Assembly (NCBI GenBank): GCA_035939575.1
Contig: DASZFS010000504.1
Coordinates: 1-64,000, forward strand
Direction: 5' to 3'
Source: DATKHR01 sp035939575
GTDB lineage: Bacteria; Acidobacteriota; Vicinamibacteria; Vicinamibacterales; CAVVIG01
Length of the DNA: 64,000 nt
Shown one piece after another: positions 59,570-64,000 of the stretch. The first letter of the stretch is position 1. Every line of letters starts with the position of its first letter. The notes under the pieces were generated by a model, which was not told the origin of the DNA, did not search any database, and saw nothing but the letters and a program-made list of their open reading frames with translations. The position numbers were made by a program, and so were the translations under genes.

Positions 59570-60859
59570 TCAGCGAGACGGCGGCGTTTCCGCGGAGGGC
59601 CTGACGCGAACCGTCAGCACCAGCAGCCCGGAACAGATCGCGCTCAGTGCCAGCACGCGCAGACCGAAACGGAAGTCACCGGAGAGATCCTGCATCCATC
59701 CCATCAGGTACGGCCCGACGAAACCGCCCAGATTCCCTACGGAGTTGATCAGGCCGATGCCGGCGGCAGCCCCAGCGCCGCGCAGAAACGCCGTCGGCAA
59801 CGCCCAGAAGGGCGGCGTCGCGCTGTACAACCCAACCGCCCCACAGGACAACGCAAGGAGCGCCAGCATGGGCGATCCGGTGAACGAGCTCGAGGCCAGC
59901 CCCGCCGCGGCCAGCGCCGCGCAGACTGCCACGTGCCACCGCCGCTCGCCGGTGCGATCGGAACGGGCGGCCACGACGATCATGCCGATGGCCCCGGCGA
60001 CGAAGGGTAACGCGGTCAGCAGGCCCACGCCCAGGTTCGATCCGCCAGAGAGCCGCCTCACGATCTGCGGCAGGAAGAAACTGAACCCGTAACCGCTCGT
60101 GACGATCAGGAACAGCACGAGCGCAAGGCGCCACACGCCCGGATCCAGAAGGCTGACCCGCACGCTGCTGACTCGCGTTCGCGGCACGTCGTCCTGCTCC
60201 CGCCGCAGCGCTTCGACCAGCCACGCCTTCTCATCGTCCGGCAGCCACCGCGCGCCGGCCGGACCGTTGCCAAGGTACGCGAGCGCGACGACACCCAGGA
60301 CGACCGCGGGTAGCCCCTCGATCATGAACAGCCACTGCCAGCCATCCAGCCCGCCCGCACCGCCGAGCGACAGCAGCGCGCCAGACAGCGGCGCGCCAAC
60401 AATGCCGGCGGCCATGCTCGCCATCGAGAACTGGGCCACCGCGCGCGCTCGCTCGCGCGCAGGGAACCAGTACGTGAAGTAGAGGACGATTCCTGGAAAG
60501 AATCCCGCCTCCGCAGCGCCGAGCAGGAGACGGGCGGCGCTGAAGCTGCGCGGCCCGACCACGAAGAGCGTGCCGATCGAGACGATGCCCCAGACGATGG
60601 CGATGCGGGCGATCCAGATCCGCGCGCCGACGCGCGCCAGCGCGAGATTGCTCGGCACTTCGAAGAGAAAGTAGCCGATGAAGAAGATGCCGGCGCCGCG
60701 ACCGTAGTCGAGCGGGGACAAATGGAGCGCGGCGTTCATCTGCAGTGCGGCAAAGCCGACGTTGACGCGGTCGAGGTAGGCGACGAAATACAGGAGCGCG
60801 AGGAACGGGATCAACCGGCGGCGCACCCGCCGGATGGCCCGCGCCGCGACATCCGTCAC
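59570..60859 (-). CDS. MFS transporter, anion:cation symporter (sugar-acid carrier) type
   Basis: The 429-residue product has 12 helices and the ACS-family pattern: RRLIPFLALLYFVAYLDRVN, FFIGYFLFEVPSNLALARVG, ARLLLGAAEAGFFPGIVLYF and YWFPARERARAVAQFSMASM. This subgroup carries tartrate, galactarate, rhamnonate or related acids. It lies 21 bp after the PQQ dehydrogenase gene and 71 bp before IclR in the same direction. It probably brings the acid produced in the periplasm into the cell. Confidence 0.92.
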   Translation of the reverse strand: MTDVAARAIRRVRRRLIPFLALLYFVAYLDRVNVGFAALQMNAALHLSPLDYGRGAGIFFIGYFLFEVPSNLALARVGARIWIARIAIVWGIVSIGTLFVVGPRSFSAARLLLGAAEAGFFPGIVLYFTYWFPARERARAVAQFSMASMAAGIVGAPLSGALLSLGGAGGLDGWQWLFMIEGLPAVVLGVVALAYLGNGPAGARWLPDDEKAWLVEALRREQDDVPRTRVSSVRVSLLDPGVWRLALVLFLIVTSGYGFSFFLPQIVRRLSGGSNLGVGLLTALPFVAGAIGMIVVAARSDRTGERRWHVAVCAALAAAGLASSSFTGSPMLALLALSCGAVGLYSATPPFWALPTAFLRGAGAAAGIGLINSVGNLGGFVGPYLMGWMQDLSGDFRFGLRVLALSAICSGLLVLTVRVRPSAETPPSR

Positions 60860-60880
60860 GCCGCGCGACCTCTCATGCCG

Positions 60881-62521
60881 CTACGATTGCAGCGCGAACG
60901 CGTACAGCGCGTCGCCCGCGCCGACGACAACGTACTGGCGGCCGTCGAGGAGGAACGTCTCAGGACCGTTGCTCGTGTTGGTCCCGAGACCAGCGTGCCA
61001 CAGCGGCTTTCCAGTCGCGGCGTCGTAGGCGACGAAGTTGCCGCCGCCGTCGCTGCCGAACAGCAGGCCACCAGCGGTGCTCAGCAATCCGACCGCCCCA
61101 CCCTGCGTGCCGCCCGGTCCCAGCGCGAACGGACGCGACCACCTCACCTTGCCGGTCTTGTAGTCGATCGCCTTCAGCGCATTGCCGAGGGTGCCGACGT
61201 TGCGCTCGGCCGCCGCCCAACCCTGCGGCCGGCCGTCCGTGTCGGTCAGGTACAGCACGCTGAAGGTCTGGCGCGTGCCGAAGTAGAAAAGGCCCGTGTC
61301 GGGGCTGAAGCTCGGCGGCGGCCAGTTGGTCGCGCCGCTCGTGTCCGGCGACACGAGCGTCCCCGCCACGCTCGCGTCCTTCGCAGGGTCGTGGGCCGGC
61401 TGCCCCTTGGCGTTGAGTCCCTTGGTCCAGTTCAACGAGTCGATGTGCTTCGACGTGAGGAGGTGCTCGCCGGTGACGCGATCGAGGAGGAAGAAGTGCC
61501 CGTTGCGGTTTGCCTGCGCGAGCATCTTGCGCGGCCGCCCGTTGAACTCACCGTCGATCAGCACCGGTGTCTGCGCGGCGTCCCAGTCGTGCGTGTCGTG
61601 CGGCGTGACCTGGTAGTACCAGGCCATCTTCCCGGTGTTCGGGTTGAGGGCGACGATCGTGCACGTGTAGAGGTTGTCTCCCGGCCGGCTGGCGCCCGCC
61701 AGGACGGGCTGCGGATTGCCAGTACCTAAGTAGTACAAGTCGAGCTCGGGATCGTACGTGCCCGGCAGCCACGGCATGCCGCCGCCGTGCGACATCGACT
61801 CCTCGTCGGGCCACGTCACCGCGCCCGCTTCGCCCGCCCGCGGCGTCGTGTTCCAGCGCCACACCAGGTTGCCGCCTTCCGGATCGCGTGCCTCGAGGTA
61901 CCCGGGGATGTCGAGCGCATCGCCCCCCACGCCGATGATCACCTGCCGGCCGATGATCATCGGGGCGTTGGTCGAGAAGTACTCGCGCTTCATGCTGGCG
62001 ATCTCGTGGTGCCAACGCTCCTTGCCTGTGGCCACGTCGAGCGAGACGAAGTAGTTGTCAGGCGTGAGGAAGTACAGCCAGTTGTCCAGGATCCCGACGC
62101 CGCGGTTGCCGATGTGATCGCCGCCCCGCGTTTTCCACGCGTAATGCCAGACATCGCGGCCGGTGCGGGCGTCAACGGCGTAGACGTGATCGGGCACCGA
62201 GAAATAGAGGGTGCCGTTGACCATCAGCGGCGTCGACTTGATCTGCGGCGGGCTGCCGGGCGGCGGCGTGTCTGGACCTTCGCCCCCGACGATCGCGCCG
62301 GTGCGCGACGTGTTGATGCGGTACACCCACGCCAGCGCGAGCCCCTTCACGTTGGCGGTGCTGATCTGCTTGAGCGTGCTGAACCGGCGGCCCGAGTAGT
62401 CGCCATGATAGGTCGGCCACGAGTCGGTTGCGATCTGCGCCGCGACCGTCACGGGCAGCATGGCCGCGGCGACCAGGCAGGGGAGCGCGAAGGCTCTCGG
62501 CGAGCGTATTGAGATCATCAT
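60881..62521 (-). CDS. PQQ-dependent periplasmic alcohol/sugar dehydrogenase (quinoprotein)
   Basis: The 546-residue precursor has a signal peptide (RAFALPCLVAAAMLPVTVAA) and an eight-bladed quinoprotein propeller with repeated tryptophan-docking motifs. The first blade is SWPTYHGDYSGRRFSTLKQI, with later blades such as WHYAWKTRGGDHIGNRGVGI, FVSLDVATGKERWHHEIAS and FVAYDAATGKPLWHAGLG. It should oxidise an alcohol or sugar in the periplasm and pass electrons to the dihaem cytochrome encoded just upstream (ATGA overlap). The substrate is unknown. Confidence 0.92.
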   Translation of the reverse strand: MMISIRSPRAFALPCLVAAAMLPVTVAAQIATDSWPTYHGDYSGRRFSTLKQISTANVKGLALAWVYRINTSRTGAIVGGEGPDTPPPGSPPQIKSTPLMVNGTLYFSVPDHVYAVDARTGRDVWHYAWKTRGGDHIGNRGVGILDNWLYFLTPDNYFVSLDVATGKERWHHEIASMKREYFSTNAPMIIGRQVIIGVGGDALDIPGYLEARDPEGGNLVWRWNTTPRAGEAGAVTWPDEESMSHGGGMPWLPGTYDPELDLYYLGTGNPQPVLAGASRPGDNLYTCTIVALNPNTGKMAWYYQVTPHDTHDWDAAQTPVLIDGEFNGRPRKMLAQANRNGHFFLLDRVTGEHLLTSKHIDSLNWTKGLNAKGQPAHDPAKDASVAGTLVSPDTSGATNWPPPSFSPDTGLFYFGTRQTFSVLYLTDTDGRPQGWAAAERNVGTLGNALKAIDYKTGKVRWSRPFALGPGGTQGGAVGLLSTAGGLLFGSDGGGNFVAYDAATGKPLWHAGLGTNTSNGPETFLLDGRQYVVVGAGDALYAFALQS

Positions 62522-63345
62522 TTGAGTCCCGCGAGATAGGCCGTCATGTTGTGCATGTCAGCATCGGTCCATTTCGTCAGGTGGTCGAGGTGTGCCTGCA
62601 GCGGATCGGTGACGATGACGGTCGGCGTGTCGCCGCTCCGGAGCCACGACCGCATGCGTCCCGCGCCGGCATCATAGAGGGTGACCTCGAAGTCGGTCAG
62701 GCGGACGAGCCCGCCGGAGACCGATTCGCCGGCCGGCGTCTTGACGGTCACCTTGATGCCGGTCGGGTCTTCATAGAGCGGCGCCGGTGGACCGCCCGGC
62801 GCCCGCTCGCGGCCCCGCGGCAGCAGCAGCCGGCCTTGCAGCGTGGCCGGCTCGTACTTCGCGCCGATGCCCTTGAGATCGCCGGCCGGCGAGTGGCAGG
62901 CGCGGCAGCCGCCAGCGCCGTTGAAGTACGCTTGTCCGGCAGCCGCATCGCCGACGACGATGTCGAGGATCTTGTACAGGCGGCGGTTGGCGTTCAGGTA
63001 AATCGACGAGTGCAGGAACGCGGCGATGTCGGACACCTGCGCGCGAGGCAGGTCGAACTTGGGCATGCCCTTGTCGGGGCGGCCCGCGGCGAGGAACTCG
63101 CCGAGCTGCCTGCCGTCCTCGTCGTTCTGGACGAGCGTCGACCGTGTGAGATCCGGCCCGCCTGATCCGCCACGTGCGTTGGCGCCATGACAGAAGCCGC
63201 ATTGGTCGACCAGCAGTTTCTGGCCGCGCTCGACAGCCGCGGTGTCGGCGACCGGCGTCAGCGCCTGCTGCTGCGCGCCCGTCACGACAGCCGTCGCGAC
63301 GATCAACGCTGCGCACGCGGAGCTCGCGCTCACCATCGTGTTCAT
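62518..63345 (-). CDS. Exported dihaem cytochrome c, electron acceptor of the PQQ enzyme
   Basis: The 275-residue precursor has a signal peptide (ASSACAALIVATAVVTGA) and two haem c sites, CGFCH near residue 50 and CRACH near 150. A beta-rich segment follows (TVKTPAGESVSGGLVRLTDF) and the C-terminus is helical (LTKWTDADMHNMTAYLAGL). Such proteins accept electrons from PQQ dehydrogenases. ATG 63345 is the start of the signal peptide; the longer frame to 63684 is antisense to the next gene. It is the first gene of the leftward transcription unit. Confidence 0.9.
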   Translation of the reverse strand: MNTMVSASSACAALIVATAVVTGAQQQALTPVADTAAVERGQKLLVDQCGFCHGANARGGSGGPDLTRSTLVQNDEDGRQLGEFLAAGRPDKGMPKFDLPRAQVSDIAAFLHSSIYLNANRRLYKILDIVVGDAAAGQAYFNGAGGCRACHSPAGDLKGIGAKYEPATLQGRLLLPRGRERAPGGPPAPLYEDPTGIKVTVKTPAGESVSGGLVRLTDFEVTLYDAGAGRMRSWLRSGDTPTVIVTDPLQAHLDHLTKWTDADMHNMTAYLAGLK

Positions 63346-63391
63346 GCCGCACACCTTACCCCAAACGGGCAGTTGTCGTACCCTGTGCGCC

Positions 63392-64000
63392 ATGAAGACC
63401 ACACGACGGGCGCTGTTCGTACGGACCGTTGGCGCCGCCTTCGCGACCTGGCCACTTCGGCGACCCGGGATCGCGTTCGCGGCTTCCCCGCTTCGACGAC
63501 CGGTGACGCTGCCGCAGGAGCGCGTCGTCAAGAACGGCCGGCTCAAGCAGTCGGTGTCGCGCTGGCCGTACAATGCGATTCCGCTGCCCGACTTCTGCAA
63601 GGCGATCGCCCGCATGGGGCTGACGGCCATCGATCTGCTGGAGGAGCCGGACTGGGCCGTGGCGCGCGACCACGGGCTCACCACGTCGATGGGCTACGCC
63701 GGCGGTGGCTCGATCCGCGACGGCCTGAACGTGACGGCGAACCACGACGGGATCGTCCGGAACTTCGAGCGGGCGATTCCGCGCGCGGCGGCGATGCAGG
63801 TGCCGAACGTGATTACCTTCTTCGGCAACCGCCGCGGCATGAGCGACGACATCGCCATCGCCAACTGCGTGACGGGCCTGAACCGCGTGAAGAAGATCGC
63901 GGAAGATCACGGCGTGACCATCTGCGTCGAGCTGCTCAACAGCAAGGTCAACCACCCCGACTATCACGGCGATCACACCGCGTTCGGGGTGGCTGTGGTG
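63392..64000 (+). CDS. Exported hydroxypyruvate isomerase-like TIM barrel, 3' truncated by window
   Basis: The first 203 codons are visible. They begin KTTRRALFVRTVGAAFATWP, a twin-arginine-type leader, then a xylose-isomerase-like barrel: GRLKQSVSRWPYNAIPLPDF, CKAIARMGLTAIDLLEEPDW, VPNVITFFGNRRGMSDDIA and GVTICVELLNSKVNHPDYHG, where Glu and Asp are likely metal ligands as in Hyi. The frame is still open at 64000. It is divergent from the cytochrome c gene with 46 bp between them. It is the fourth exported TIM-barrel epimerase-like gene in the window. Confidence 0.85.
   Translation, partial: MKTTRRALFVRTVGAAFATWPLRRPGIAFAASPLRRPVTLPQERVVKNGRLKQSVSRWPYNAIPLPDFCKAIARMGLTAIDLLEEPDWAVARDHGLTTSMGYAGGGSIRDGLNVTANHDGIVRNFERAIPRAAAMQVPNVITFFGNRRGMSDDIAIANCVTGLNRVKKIAEDHGVTICVELLNSKVNHPDYHGDHTAFGVAVV

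Overview
The window is GC-rich bacterial DNA with tight gene packing and many ATGA or GTGA stop/start overlaps. Its gene families point to Acidobacteriota, plausibly a Vicinamibacteria-type soil lineage. The pointers are a VWFA-related secreted protein, a PadR plus ADOP-type (duplicated orphan permease) pair, a large Oar-like TonB receptor, many Tat- or Sec-exported sugar enzymes, and PQQ/cytochrome c oxidation. Taxonomy is inferred from gene content only. No rRNA, tRNA, CRISPR array, integrase or transposase was recognised.

Layout. 0-3.4 kb: a membrane PEMT-like methyltransferase next to an aminotransferase fused to an Mpo1-like membrane domain (probable lipid chemistry), then a decayed end of arginine decarboxylase. 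3.4-8.7 kb: the ImuA-ImuB-DnaE2 mutasome. 8.7-18.2 kb: mixed genes (VWFA protein, FMN hydroxy-acid oxidase, membrane winged-helix regulator, CreD-like protein, YjbQ, dihaem cytochrome c, FKBP, outer-membrane barrel, MsrP). 18.2-27.9 kb: a sugar ABC importer with the remnant of an SDR gene at its head, divergent from exported aldose epimerase, GH31 and GH127 enzymes. 27.7-34.1 kb: potassium channel, MFS exporter, GNAT, PadR and MacB-like permease.

34.2-55.2 kb: a large carbohydrate-acid region. It holds Gfo/Idh/MocA oxidoreductases, TIM-barrel sugar epimerases, KDPG-type aldolase, an FCD/GntR regulator heading an SDR, a split altronate dehydratase and a hexuronate-type MFS carrier, and a second operon with MFS carrier, ManD-type mannonate dehydratase and an exported epimerase. 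An IolB-like isomerase, cupin, old-yellow-enzyme protein, BNR protein and HpaI-type aldolase follow. Together these suggest uptake and breakdown of hexuronates or related acids towards KDG/KDPG. 53.1-63.3 kb reads as one leftward transcription unit: dihaem cytochrome c, PQQ dehydrogenase, MFS carrier, IclR regulator, TonB receptor, Gfo/Idh/MocA and SMP-30 lactonase. This is a plausible outer-membrane uptake and periplasmic oxidation pathway. A partial TIM-barrel isomerase runs off the right edge.

The most unusual non-coding feature is a dispersed element of about 120 bp with long inverted arms and a conserved, directional loop. Three full copies and several reduced copies are present, mostly at gene ends, and no mobilising enzyme is visible. 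Other points of interest are apparent CTG start codons, a lost start codon beside an octamer repeat, and a shared palindromic motif upstream of two uronate-type operons.
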